This document shows, piece by piece, positions 25,540 to 37,957 of a stretch of 64,000 nt of DNA. Position numbers and translations under genes: made by a program. The DNA lies in assembly GCA_036245805.1 (NCBI GenBank), contig BTRK01000002.1, positions 19,771,067 to 19,835,066 on the forward strand, written 5' to 3'. Under the pieces are notes generated by a model. The model was not told the DNA's origin, did no database searches, and was given only the letters and a program-made list of their open reading frames with translations. Source of the DNA: Pristionchus mayeri (taxonomy: Eukaryota > Nematoda > Chromadorea > Rhabditida > Neodiplogasteridae). Position 1 is the first letter of the stretch. Each line of letters begins with the position of its first letter.

Positions 25540-26632
25540 CCCTCCGAGTCGCTCACAGAACACAATAGAACTCTAATTCTGGAAAGGATAAATAAAAGAG
25601 AGGAGGAATGGAGCGATTCAAATACTAAAGTATTCTATGCAACTGAGAGAGATCTGAAGAGGGCCCAGAAAGAAGGATGAACACACGTTGTTATCCCAAA
25701 GAGGGACGAAAAGGAGACTCCTCCCCATCCCTAACCCCGCCCCTGTTTTGTCTTCAATTACACGACAAGTATCACGCGAACCCTTACAAATGAGGGCACA
25801 TCGCTGAGCAAAGCAAGAACAACTGTAAAACAATTAGAAAATAATATTAAGCGAATCTGAAAGCATCAAAACGAAAGAACGAAGCGAATTGGGAGGCTTG
25901 GGATATAACCATAAATAAAAGAAAAGATGATGGATGGGAAAAGAGGTATGCATAGAACGAGAGAATTTGTTGCATCTGAGACTTGAATGACAACCAGATC
26001 AGATGAGAGTGAAATATGAAACCGCACGATGATCTCAAGTAGACTCGCGAAATTTAGCTCATCTAAGTCTACATTCTGGAGAGCAAAAATGAAACAAATA
26101 TCACCCCATCTGTTTATTGAATAAGAACATGTTCTAGAAGATGAATTACTGGGAAGAGGAGAAAATGCATCTTCAGTTAGTAAAATGATGAAAAAATAAT
26201 GAAATTATCAATGATACTATCGTACCGTATCAGAGATAACTCTCACACCGACTACATACAGTAACTTTCAGTACAGTATGAAATAAATTTCTTTTTTTAC
26301 AAACTCTTTATTTTTTCAACGACTGCTTTCACTTTGGCGAAGTAGGAATGGCAGGTGCTCATTTCACGCTCTCTCGCACTGGGTATCCACGACGAGATTG
26401 GTAGTTTAAAAAATAACGAAGGGTGTGTGGCTGCGCCACTTCGCAAGTGGTGAGCATCCGTCCTTGAGATCCAACGATCTTTTTTTTTGTTTTTTTTTAA
26501 GTATTCGTAAGCATTGCACGACACATAAATCATTCCGAAATTTATGTCTACGATTATTAACATGAGCAATCGAGATCGATAATAACAGTTGGAAATTGAG
26601 AGATAACAAGTCAAACAAGATGGAGAGGCAAA
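25540..26632. other. Intergenic region, no gene recognised
   Basis: About 1.1 kb between the PP2C stop and the start of the GPI-type gene, both on the minus strand. Part of it must be the PP2C 3' UTR and part the downstream promoter. Short frames here lack family resemblance. A poly-T tract lies at about 26480-26500 and AT-rich sequence at 26150-26310. Confidence 0.4.
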
Positions 26633-28012
26633 CTAGACTGAATCTAGGACAATGATAAGAACGGAAACATTGTCGCCGCATCTACGTCGGACTGATTCGG
26701 CCGCGATTTCATCCGCAACTAGTTCCCATTGAGCTCTCTTTCCTCGTTCCATCACTTCTTCCTTCTGAAAGAACATTGAGATAGAATGAGATGCAGTGTA
26801 TCTCTGACCTCTTCTGACTTCTTTAGTGAATTCAATACGAACTGGACTGCATCTTCATTCGTGAACGATTTCCATAGACCATCGCATGCGACGATGATGA
26901 ATCTGCGAAGGAATGGAGATCTCTCCATCTAATTGAGACGCAAGACTCACTTGTCCTCCTCCGTCAGAGTGAATCTTCTCATGGATGGGACACAAGTGAC
27001 TCCTCGAGTCTTGAACTGACCATCTCCAATCGATCGAGATACTTCAATCACTCCATCGATTCGACCGTTCCTTCAATCATCGATTCATCCGCATACCGTA
27101 ATCCGACTCACTTCACAACACCTCCTGCCTTCTCGATTCTCTCTCGTTCCTCATATTTCTGCGGGTTATGATCCTCCGTCAATTCGATTATTACATTTTT
27201 ATCTGGTTTCTGCCGACAAACGATAGCCTGCGAAATTTGCAATTGATTTCTTATACATATCATGAGTTAGAAATACCTTGCTATCACCAATATTCGCCAC
27301 ATAGAAGACGTCGTTGAGAAGATACATCATGGTTGCTGTGGTTCCGTCCTTCCATGCAGGCTTACTCAAAAAGCACGATATTACCTAAAGTATCTAAGGC
27401 TCTGCACATACTGAGATCTCGCCTCTTTGAGGAAAGCATTATCGGCACTCTTGTACATATCAGTCATCAACTTCTTCATTCCCTTCTCGAGTGAATCGAG
27501 GGATTTGTCTGCGAGTCATAACTGGAAAGATTGAAGAAAGAGAAGAACCCACGTTGCACTGCCAATTTGGTGAGGATAGTGGGGAGATTAGAAGCACAGA
27601 AAGTGGAAGCATGCGATCCACCATGTCCATCTAGAATCCCGTAGAGAGAAGATCTTGTGGCACTGGAGAGATGAGAGATTGAGACAAAGCTCCAGCTATC
27701 CCCAGATACATTCGAGGTTCGTGAGTTACGAATGAAGGGATGGAAATGTGAGCATCTTCCATCTCGTCTCTTTCTCCACGACGAGAGCCCATTACGGAGA
27801 AGAGTTCATCTATTAGATTACACTTATCTCAACCAACAGCACGACGACTCACACTTGAACTCGACTACCTCCACTTCTTTGGGCGATTCTTCTTCAGTAG
27901 CTGTAGATTCCGTCGATTCGCTTTTACCCACCTCTTTAGGTTTCTTTGCCACGGGCTCGTCGTCGAGGTCGTCATCGTCGTACAAAGAAAACGACGACTT
28001 CTTCGTGGCCAT
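26633..28012 (-). CDS. ILKAP-type protein phosphatase 2C
   Basis: A metal-dependent Ser/Thr phosphatase of the PPM family, closest to ILKAP (PPM1O), which acts on integrin-linked kinase signalling. The ATG at 28012 opens an acidic tail (DDDDLDDEPVAKKPK). The catalytic core keeps every PP2C motif: RRGERDEMEDAH, LDGHGGSHAS, DGTTATMMYL, ANIGDSK, EVSRSIGDGQFKTRGV and ACDGLWKSF. The metal-binding Asp residues in DGHGG and ACDGLW are present. It ends VSVLIIVLDSV at 26633. The length (about 380 aa) and N-terminal extension fit ILKAP. It is divergent from eIF2B epsilon across 319 bp, with a CGCGCGCG run between them. Confidence 0.92.
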
Positions 28013-28331
28013 GACTGAAAGTAAATTCATGCATATTAGAAAAATAGATTTAGTAGATGACAACACGAGTTGATCAATGTTGAATAAACAAACATAAACG
28101 ATCAATAATAACATACAAAACATGAGGAACTCGCGCGCGCGCGAATTGGCGACACTCTCAACACCGTTTCTTGCTTTTAGTCGCGTGTGTCTAGTTTCTT
28201 TCCACCGTAGATGAAAAAGAGTTCAAACGGAGCATGATTTTGCCTCGATAGATACTCTCGATTTTTTGCATTTTCGTAATGTTCGAATACATATTTTGTT
28301 TAACTTATTTTGAGCTTTTAAGCTGTTCAAA
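28013..28331. promoter_or_regulatory. Divergent promoter of the PP2C and eIF2B epsilon genes
   Basis: 319 bp serve two genes transcribed outward. A run CTCGCGCGCGCGCGAATTG lies at about 28128-28146, standing out in otherwise AT-rich sequence. A similar CG run occurs in the SSU72/DDX19 promoter. No TATA box is evident, which fits constitutive genes. Confidence 0.5.
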
Positions 28332-31300
28332 ATGCCACCTAAGGACGACTCTAAGAATCAGGACGTCCAAAAGCTCTCAGCAGTATTGATTGCTGAAAGT
28401 TTCGAGCCGCGATTCAATTTAATAACTTCAGACAAGTCTTTTGTGAGTTTGGTCATCACGCTTTTTTTCATTTATGATGTCCTCAGGGTGAACTCGATAT
28501 TTGCGATGTTCCAAGTATTGACTACTCTCTAAGATGGATTGCCCGTTGCGATATCACAAATGTGGTTATCGTTGTATCGGAGAAGCACGCCCCTGCTTAC
28601 AAGAACATTGAAAGGTTTCAAAATACTTTAATATTCGGTGCAACGTAATATTCACAGTTCATGGAGAGGAATTTTCGATTCTGTAATCATTGTCATCTGT
28701 CAGAATGCTCATAGCATTGGAGATGTCCTCAGAGAAGTGGGTTTCCTTTTCAAAATTATCTGGTTTATTCGAATTTACCTAGGTGGAGAGCAGGAATGTT
28801 CTAACGAGTCATTTTCTCCTCGTTCCGTCACCAGTTTCCTTTTGCTCATCGACACTCGAGAATCAAATCAAGGCGTTCAGGTTAGTTACTTATCACATGT
28901 ATCACGAGTCGATGAAGCAAAATCAGGGCCTTCGCGAACAATTTTTTTCAAACCTAATCAAAATCGAGCAAACTAAGGTAGAACACTACTCTAGTGAAGA
29001 GTTTTTGAAATATTAATGCCATTTGTCCCAGAGCCGGCATTTAGGAATTCTCCGGTTTTGGACCCGGAAAAACAGTATATCAGCTCCCAGATAAGCTACA
29101 GAGATGGCACTGTGCTTAAAAAACGTAGAAAATTATTTTGAGAAACTTTCATATTGAAAGCGTAGCATGAAACTCAAAAATAAATTAATTGTATCTAAAA
29201 GTATGCTTTCCAAACAGCATAAAAATTGTTTTTGCCATAATGTAGGAGACTTCCTGGGAATTTTATTACTGATTTTGAAAGAACATCTTCCGTTACATAT
29301 AACAAAAAAATAAAAATGGCAAAATGATAGGGGCTCTAGTTCTCATTTTTTGCATTCAATGTGCAGTAGTCGCAACTTCGGTTCTGAAATACCAAAAATA
29401 ATCATTCCAGCTTACTATATTTCACTCCCCGATACTTATTTACTATGTTTCCAGACCGTTAACGTTAAATTACTTTGAGAAATTCGAAATTTCGAACTTT
29501 TGAAAAATGCGGTTTTCGCAGCCTCGAATGAACACGATTTTGAGCATTGAAAACTTACAATTTTAAAACATGGGACGGGTATTAACAGTCGATTGTTATA
29601 ATATATGCCATAGTCAATGAAATTATTGCCAAGTGGAACCACCTAACGTTGTATTCTTTTCAAAATCTTCAGACAAATATAGCTCCAGTGAAGGTTCGCA
29701 TTGAGATAAAATTATTTTTTGATTATATTATTAAGAATATCGATGCAATTACATCATGCAAAATACGCTTGGGGGTAGGCGAGTCTGAAAATCTATAAAA
29801 CATTTCATATTTATCAATTTATAAAGTCTGAAAAAAATGTAAATTTAAAAATTTTGATTTTCAGAAACATTTAAATTGTTGCAATTTTCAGAGTTTTTCA
29901 GGTTCAACTGCCCTCGAGCGTATTTTGCATGATGTAATTGCACCGATATTCTTAATAATATGATCAAAAAATAATTTTATCTCAATGCGAACCTTCACTG
30001 GAGCTATATTTGTCTGAAGATTTTGAAAAGAATACAACGTTAGGTGGTTCCACTTGGCAATAATTTCGTTGACTGTGGCATATACTATAACAATCGACTG
30101 TTAATGCCCGTGCCATGTTTATAAATTGTAAGTTTTCAATGCTGAAAATCGTGTTCATTCGAGGCTGCGAAAACCGCATTTTTCAAAAGCTCGAAATTTC
30201 GAATTTCGCAAAGTAATTTAACGTTTACGGTCTGGAAACATCGTTAATAAGTATCGGGGAGTGAAATATAATAAGCTGGAATGATTATTTTTGGTATTTC
30301 AGAACTGAAGTTGCGACTACTACACATCGAATGCAAAAAATGAGAACTAGAGCCCATATCATTTTGCCATTTTTATTTTTTTGTTATATGTAACGGAAGA
30401 TGTTCTTTCAAAATCAGTAATAAAATTCCCAGGAAGTCTCCTACATTATGGCAAAAACAATTTTTATGCTGTTTGGAAAGCATACTTTTAGATACAATTA
30501 ATTTATTTTTGAGTTTCATGCTATGCTTTCAACATGAAAGTTTCTCGAAATAATTTTCTACTTTTTTTAAGCACGGTGCCATCTCTGTAGCTCATCTGGG
30601 AGCTGATATACTGTATTTCCGGTTCCAAAACCGGAGAATTCCTAAATGCCGGCTCTGGGACAAATGGCATTAATATTTCAAAAACTCTTCACTAGAGTAG
30701 TGTTCTACCTTAGTTTGGTCGATTTTGAATATGTTTGAAAAAAATTGTTCGTGGCTACGTCCACTGACTGGTGATACATGTGTTATAATAGCAAAGCTAC
30801 TTGGTTGTCATTTATTTCTCTTGTAGACAACGATTCAAGAAAGACAGCAATGCCGTTATGAGCCTGATCTATAGCGAAACGAGAGCCGATGGAACTTGCG
30901 TGGCTATTAATGAGAATGGAAGAATGGTTGCATTCCATTCCCAATCAGATCCCTCCAAGCTAGATTCACATAACGTAAGTATAAATCGTCATCTAGTTTC
31001 CCCAATATAAATATTATCAGGACGATTTCGGGGAAACGGTGAAGATTAGAGAGGACGTCATCGATACTGGAATCGCAATCTGTTCCCTCAAGGTGAGTCA
31101 TTAATAGCTATCAAGCGGATCTCTTCTTTAGTTCAACTACTCGGTTTTGAAATTTTCATGGGATTTTATCGTGGTGCTGATAATGGCTTGAAAAGAGTGT
31201 TCGTAGGCTCTCGCTCACTTCACGGACAACTTCGACTTCCAAACTCGCGATGAAGTGATCAAACACATTCTCGTCAATGAGGAAATCATGCTGCAATACG

Positions 31301-32902
31301 TGACTGTGGAAGTGCTTCCTCCCTTCGAGAGTGCAGTCTCCGTCTTGTGAGTGATCCCTCCCATACGACTGATGACCATTCCTCTACTGCTCCTCTCGCA
31401 TCCAATAACGTTGCAGTGATTACTCGGGACTTATTCGATCAAACAGTCAACTTATCTCTCGCATTTTCTACCCCGTGTTCCCCCTGAAGAGCAATACGAA
31501 AGTTCTGATCAATAGTGGGAATGTGATTACTACTGGACGACAACGGTACCCTTCTGCTCCTCCTTTGTTGTCTTATCTCTCTATCAGAGTGCACATCGAG
31601 GGATGGAATGCCTTCCTCGGAGAGGATGTCTCAGTGGGAAATAACGTCATGGTCATATCGTCTTCTGTAGGGAAGAAGTGCACACTCGGTGAGTAGGGAA
31701 TGCCCTCCGACTGAGAGATGGTTACTCTATGGTTGCAGAGTCGAACAGTCGCATAGTGGAATCGATGGTGGGCGAAGGGAGTGTGGTGGGAGAGAGTGTC
31801 TCTCTCCATCGAGTATTCCTAGCACAAAATGTCACCATTTCCAAGGGACAGACAGTGCCCCAGTATGTAATCATTGGACCCAATGTGAGTCGATTCGAAT
31901 ATTGGCGCAAAGAGAACTCCATTTCCTTTGAGGTTAAATTGAATGGATCGATTAGATTGACGGAGAGGAGTCTGATCTCTTGTTGTCCCCCCGATGAGGA
32001 GATGGAAGATTCAGTGGAGAGCGAGAAGCTGGGAGAGGGTCAGTCAAATGGAATAGTATCATCCCCATCAGTTGTCTGCTTAGGAGTGTACTCGTGGAAG
32101 GGGAAGACGGGCAGAGATTGGTGGGCAGGAGAATGGATTGGAAGGAAGGAAGAGGATGGAGATGAGAAGGGAGAGGATGAGGAGAAGAAGGAGAAAGATG
32201 ATGAAGAAGTGGAGGAGGGCGAGATCGATGTCGAGAAACAATTCACTGAAGAAGTACTCGATTCACTCAAAGGACCACTCAATCATGAGAAGATCTCCAA
32301 GGATACGGTATTACCTCTTTATTATAGTCATCATTTCTGGACGTACTTTTCCAGATTCAAAAGCTAATCGTAGAGATCAATTCTTCAAAGATTGCGTGGA
32401 ACATGCCGATGGATCGAGTGAGTGGCTACTGTAATTCAATTGAGAAATGACTCCATTTGAGGTGCACGCTCTTCTCTTCGTCGCTTTCCTTCGATTGCCA
32501 GAGAATGACAAGTTCTCCAATCTACAGAAGGTGAGAGTGCGAAGGGGTATACAGGGAAGAGAATGGCCTTTAGCGAATGGTTGCATACGAGCAACTCTTC
32601 GTGAAATACTACTCGAAGAGAGAGGCCCAATTCGGACTACTCGAGGGATTGCACGTAAGTAGATGGAGGGATTGGGTTGGTGTATCTCATCCTCTCAGGA
32701 GTTCTATTCATCCAATCGGGAGTCGTTCTCTCCTTTGGTGGCGAAGACGATCCATCACTTGTACGATAGGGATATTCTATCGGAGGAGGCGATCCTGGGA
32801 TGGCATGAGGATCTGGAGGAGAGTGATCCCGTCAGGGGACTCATCAAGAAAGTGGTCGAGTGGTTGGAGGAGAGTGATGAGGATGAAGATGCGGAAGAAT
32901 GA
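28332..32902 (+). CDS. Translation initiation factor eIF2B epsilon subunit
   Basis: This is the catalytic subunit of the guanine-nucleotide exchange factor for eIF2, the step controlled by the integrated stress response. The ATG at 28332 starts MPPKDDSKNQDVQKLSAVLI. The nucleotidyltransferase-like domain includes VLTSHFLLV and, after a long intron, QRFKKDSNAVMSLIYSE and HFTDNFDFQTRDEVIKHILV. The left-handed beta-helix has hexapeptide repeats (FLGEDVSVGNNVMVISSSVG, then VGEGSVVGESVSLHRVFLAQ). An acidic linker follows at about 32140-32240. The C-terminal W2 HEAT domain, which carries exchange activity, ends ILGWHEDLEESDPVRGLIKK and a Glu/Asp tail at 32902. Intron 28881-30826 is almost entirely a palindromic element; phase 2 is kept across it. 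Confidence 0.94.
28894..30782. mobile_element. 1.9-kb near-perfect palindrome filling an intron
   Basis: The arms are about 28894-29790 and 29895-30782, with a loop of roughly 105 nt. The ends are CACATGTATCAC and its reverse complement GTGATACATGTG. TTAT lies on each side (28890-28893 and 30783-30786), a possible 4-bp target duplication. Long stretches match across the arms, such as CCTAAATGCCGGCTCTGGGA. The element starts 13 nt after the intron's 5' end and stops 44 nt before its 3' end. Short mirrored frames exist in both arms, but neither encodes a known domain. Confidence 0.9.
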
Positions 32903-33122
32903 AGAGGCACTATCGCGGACTATCACATCTAATCAATTCTGTAGTACGACTGTTTATTGTACAACCACGGGTTCCTAATTCTCTTCTTGTGAAGTATTGG
33001 AGTAAAGGTCTTTCTTCTATTTGTTATTTGCGTGTCAACGAGACGGTCATTGTCCGTTTTGATTACCTCCATCACCTCGATCGATTCATTTTTTTGTAAA
33101 ATATTAACCTTCAATCTTTGAG

Positions 33123-36100
33123 ATGTCGGGTTTCGACCTATTCGACTTCAATGGATCAGTCAAAAGAAACCGACAGCAGGAAGCGATGATGACCACTCTG
33201 GTTAGTAAAGAGGAAGAAGGGAGGAGGGGGGGGTCTACTGACAGGGAATTACATTGCAGAACAGTCGGACGGCATTCCTGGAGAGGATTGAGGCAGAAAG
33301 AAGAGCCAGAGTCGAAGGTGAGAGGGGAGGGGAGGGGGGCGATGGTCAGTGGAGGATGTTAAGGAGTTCGGAAAGTGAAGGCAGCCTCAGTGATACAGAC
33401 CCACTGGAGAGGAGTGAGTACGAGGAAGAAGGCGAAGAATGAGTTGAGAGGGGTATTCGATGCATCGAGTGGAGACACACTGGAGGTACTCTGGAGGAGG
33501 AGGAAGACCATCCCATCACTCTCATGATCACTTACAGAATCAGATTAGACGAATCGCCTATTTCTACGAGAATGAGGTGGATTCGGAGAGACTGGTGAGA
33601 GGATGGATGGATGGGATGGCGAGTGGTTGATCCATTGTAGACTACAGTGTGCTCTAGTGCTCTTCGCATGGATGCAGCCTCTCTCTCGATCCCTCTTCCA
33701 CTGAGAACTCTCTTCGCCAAGAGGTACTATCTCCCTCCATATTCCCTCTCAAGTGACATATTCCAATTGCAGGGCAATCTTTCCCTTCCTCACTTCCATA
33801 GATTCATCGATCAACGTCACGGCAGTTCTCAGATTCATCCAAGTGACTACGAAGGAGGATGAATGGGTCAAAATGGCTGAGGTATTCATTTGAGTGCCAT
33901 TTGTTCCATTAATTAGTTCTTCACACACCGTTTTCTTCATTTCAGTTGGGGTACTTCGATGCTCTCATCCTCGTTTTTCTCATTCGATCATCGACAATGG
34001 ATGCAAGTAGAGAGGAATTGGTTCTCCCTCCCCATATCAACTCCATCTTCCAAATGATCCTCCTCCCATTCAATAGTACTTCCACGAGGTACTCGCTCCC
34101 CCTCCCTACCATACTCAGTTCTTCCCTTCAGGACTCGATCGATTCGTTATCTGATCTCTTCTCTGAATCGAGTCTCCGACAGGGATGCCCTCAATCGATT
34201 GGGTCTTCTCTTGATTCCCTCCCTGTGCTCCTTCTTCTATTCGGATGTCTCCTCCTTCCTCTCTGTCCTTCCCTCCATCAAGAATGAGGAGAGAGGCATT
34301 CTTACCTTCTCCCTCCTCGTCTCTCTCATCCTCCATTCTTCTCAAGACTCCTCCACCATCTCTCCCCTCATCTCCTCCCTCTCTTCCTTCTCTCCTCCCC
34401 TCTACGTCTCTCCTTCCTCTCCCTATCCGGCCTATCGTGCCTTCTCTGGTCGCTTCAAGATGTGTCTGGAGGAGTCTCTCTCCTCAGACATCTTCCTCCA
34501 CTGGTACAAGGCTCTTCCTCCCTCGTCATACCTTGATTCTCTAATCTCGGTATCGGCCATCTCTCGATCGCACTCAGAATGTGTATCACAACTCATCACC
34601 CATCCCCCCTTCCTCCCCTCATTCTTCTCCCATCTCTCTTCTTCCTCCCCCTTCACTTCCTTCAAACTCTCCTCCGACCGTTGGCTTCGTGACCAATTGG
34701 TCGAGTTTATCGGTCTCTTCCACTCACTTCTCACATATACGGATGAGACGAAACTGAGCAGAAGTAGCTGGGATCTGTGCTTCTCTTACGAGCAGACTAC
34801 CACTGTACTCGCAACTCTGAGGTATGGAGGGAGTATGAAGAAAAGGAGAAGGAATTGTTATAGGGATATGGTACTCACTCTCATCTCGATAGTCTACCCG
34901 GATGATCGAATCAATGGAATGGAAGAGAGAAGAACGAAGGCTGATGACTGCCAGCATCTCTTCACTGTCGTACGTTGAGAAGGGAGAGCGAGAAGAAAAA
35001 GGGGGGGGGGGAGGGAGTGATGGGTGCATTGCAGTTGGTGGACACTCTCAGAGATGTCCATTCGATTGACGAGAGGATAGAACTCCTCCCTCCTGGATTC
35101 TGGAGTGCACACAAGAAAGAGGTGAGGAGATAGTGATGAATGAGTGATCCATCTTTGATCTCGACTTAGATCTCGCTCACTCGTAATACAATGAGAAGTA
35201 GAGTGGATAGACGAGGACGAAGACAAGGAGGAGGAAGCAATGCTGCTGCTTCTTCCTTCTTCCAGCATCTGATGGAGGTTCGAGGGATGGAGTGATGGGA
35301 GAAGGGAGAAGGGGGAATTGGCAGGAGTTTGGAAGTGATGACTCGTCTGATTCTGAAGAGGAAATGGAGAGAGAGAAGAAAGTAGCCAGGATGAGTGCGA
35401 GTGAGAAGAGAACTCTCGCCATTATGAAGTCCATCCCATTCGTCGTCCCTTTCATCGATAGAGTCAATGTGAGCCCCCTCCCCCCTCCCTCCCGATGATG
35501 GAATGATGGAAGGGTCGATTACAGATGCTGAAGGAACTGATAATCGAAGACAAGGACATCCATTCATCGCATGGTAGGTCGATAGAGGAAGAGGAGAGAG
35601 TAATGGAGGGAATATTGCAGCGATGATCGATGTATCAGTGAGGAGAACCCATCTCTACGAGGATGCACTCAATGATCTGAGCAGGCAGAATTGTGAGTAG
35701 AGAGAGAGAGGGGGGGGGAGGGAGGGGGAGAGTGATTGCAGCCTCGTCCCTCCGTCTTCCCCTTCGAGTATCCATGAAGAATTGGGTGGGAATGAGTGAA
35801 GCAGGCATCGATGGAGGAGGAATATTCAGAGAGTTCCTCACGGAGGTAAGGAGAAGGGAGAGGGGAGAGAGAGAGAGATGTTGTAGGTGGTGAAGGAGGC
35901 ACTGGACATCAACCGTGGTCTCTTCACTCAGACGAAGGACCATCTGCTCTATCCCAATCCCCTCGCTCCTCTCATCTTCCCTGACTTCAGGTGAGGGGAT
36001 GGCCAATCACTTTGTCTTGGTGCACGTGATCCACGTTTTAAATATATATTGATACGCTCCACCTTCTTGCGATGAGGAAATTAAAATCTCATTGGAGACG

Positions 36101-37697
36101 GGTGACATCTAGAGGATATCAGCCAGTAATAGTTAATCCTGAACCTAGCTAAAGATTAAGGATGATTAGTGCTTGTGACTTCTCCTCCTCCTCATTGAAT
36201 TCTTCTCTCTGCAGGGAGCACTTCTTCTTCATCGGCCGTCTTCTGGGCAAGGCCCTCTACGAGAGTCAGCTACTAGATGTTCGTCTAGCCCCCTTCTTCC
36301 TCGCCTCCCTATTCGCCAATGATGGAAGCAGAGATGTTGATATCGTGCAGGTACCCCCATCCCCTCCCCTCTCTCCATCCCTTCCCTCCCCTTCCTCCCT
36401 TTTCTCCATTCCTTCACTCTGATATTGCAGATGAGAGGGGTCGATCCCATCATCTACAACAATCTGCTCGAATTGAGAGATATGGACTCGTCGAAGATCG
36501 AATCACTCGATCTCGACTTCTCTGTCATTGTCGATGAATTGGGAAGGACGAGAGTGAGTTCCATCCTCTTATTCCTCTCTCCTTCTCTCTCTCTCTGACA
36601 GCGAGTGGATCTCATTCCGAATGGATCGACCATCCGTGTCAATGGAAGCAATCGGAACAAGTACATCCAGAAATTCGTGAATTTCTTCCTTCACGATAGG
36701 GCTAGTCCCTCCCTCGCCCCCCTTGCCTCTACTCGTTGTTCAGCTCTCGTCAATGCTTGAGTCTCTTCGAGATGGTGTCTCAGACGTGGTAGACCATCGT
36801 TGGTTGGCCATCTTCTCCTCTCGTGAATTGGCTCTTCTCGTTTGTGGTGAAGAAGGGGACATCGATGTGGAAGATCTCCTTCGTCACACTCACATCCACG
36901 TCCCGAGGGGAGTTCAGCAGGAGGACGTCGATCTGTAAGCTACCTATTACTGTTAAGCACATGGGCAATGGTTTACTGTTAATCAGTTATTCATCGGTCT
37001 GTATGAATGATTTTAAAAAATGTTTTAGTTCAGTAATCGATGATTCTCGTATATGTGCTCCAGAGTAGAGATTGATGCCTCAGAGTAGATGGGTTGATTA
37101 TAGGTACATGGTGCAGTTGGAGTCAATCCTCTCCTCCTTCTCTTCCGAGGATCGACGTGCCTTCGTTAAATTCGTCACTGGTTGTCCTCGTCCCCCCCTC
37201 GGTGGATTCTCCCTCCTCGTGCCTAATGTGAGCGAAGTCTCCTCCCCTCCCCTCCCCCTCTCCATCCCTCCCTTCAGATCGGTATCCAACTCCTTCCCAA
37301 CGTGGAGGGTCGTCTTCCTACGTCTGCGACGTGTATGAATCTCCTCAAGCTTCCCCTCTATCAAGATGCCAAAGTACTCGAGGAAAAATTGAGGCGAGTG
37401 ATCCACAAATAATGAGCTGTGTCCCCTAGCTAATTTTTAGAAGTTGTTGAAATTCCCCAATACTTGGCCTTCGTTAAATTCGTCACTTTTAGCCCATTGA
37501 GCGATAATTCCAAAAATAATATGTTCTTGATCCTAATCGAATGCCCTCAAATTTCCCGTATGCCGTTCCCACCAATGGAAGGCATACAAGGAGTGAATGG
37601 GGAGTGTAGGGGAGAGTGATCTACCCCCCCCCCCCCCCCTAATCTCTCTTCTTCTAGATACGCAATCAATGCGGGTGCTGGCTTCGAGCTTTCGTGA
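33123..37697 (+). CDS. HECT-type E3 ubiquitin ligase, UBE3C-like
   Basis: An E3 ligase that takes ubiquitin onto a catalytic Cys before transfer; UBE3C works with the proteasome to extend chains. The ATG at 33123 follows TCTTTGAG, a likely trans-splice acceptor. The N-terminus ([15 protein letters not shown], then [14 protein letters not shown]) matches the UBE3B/UBE3C start. The middle, coded at 34000-34980, is very Ser/Leu-rich. The HECT domain includes [39 protein letters not shown] and the active-site segment [14 protein letters not shown]. It ends [10 protein letters not shown] at 37697. The last intron, 37394-37657, starts GCGAGT instead of GT and is needed to give EEKLRYAINAG, as in the family. 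The gene starts 221 nt after the eIF2B epsilon stop on the same strand. C. elegans etc-1 is the likely counterpart. Confidence 0.92.
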
Positions 37698-37957
37698 GCA
37701 GTTGTTCCTTGTCCCGATAGACAGATCTCTGTAAGTATACTGTATATTCTACTCGATTGTCCAGTGATTCGCTGTAATTCAATGCATTGTTGATCTATCT
37801 CAGACGGTTCTCACTTCTATTGTACGGAACATAATTTGAATATATAAATTATTTATTTATCATAATAATGTTTTAAAATAGTGAGTAGACATGGAAGAAA
37901 TGAAAAAAATAGCAGAATCGTGAATCTCCTTCTCCTCTTGATCATTTGAAAAATAGA

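Noticed and set aside
29436..30179. Mirrored short frames in the two arms of the eIF2B epsilon palindrome
   Set aside because: They arise from the inverted repeat itself, encode no known domain and differ by frame breaks.
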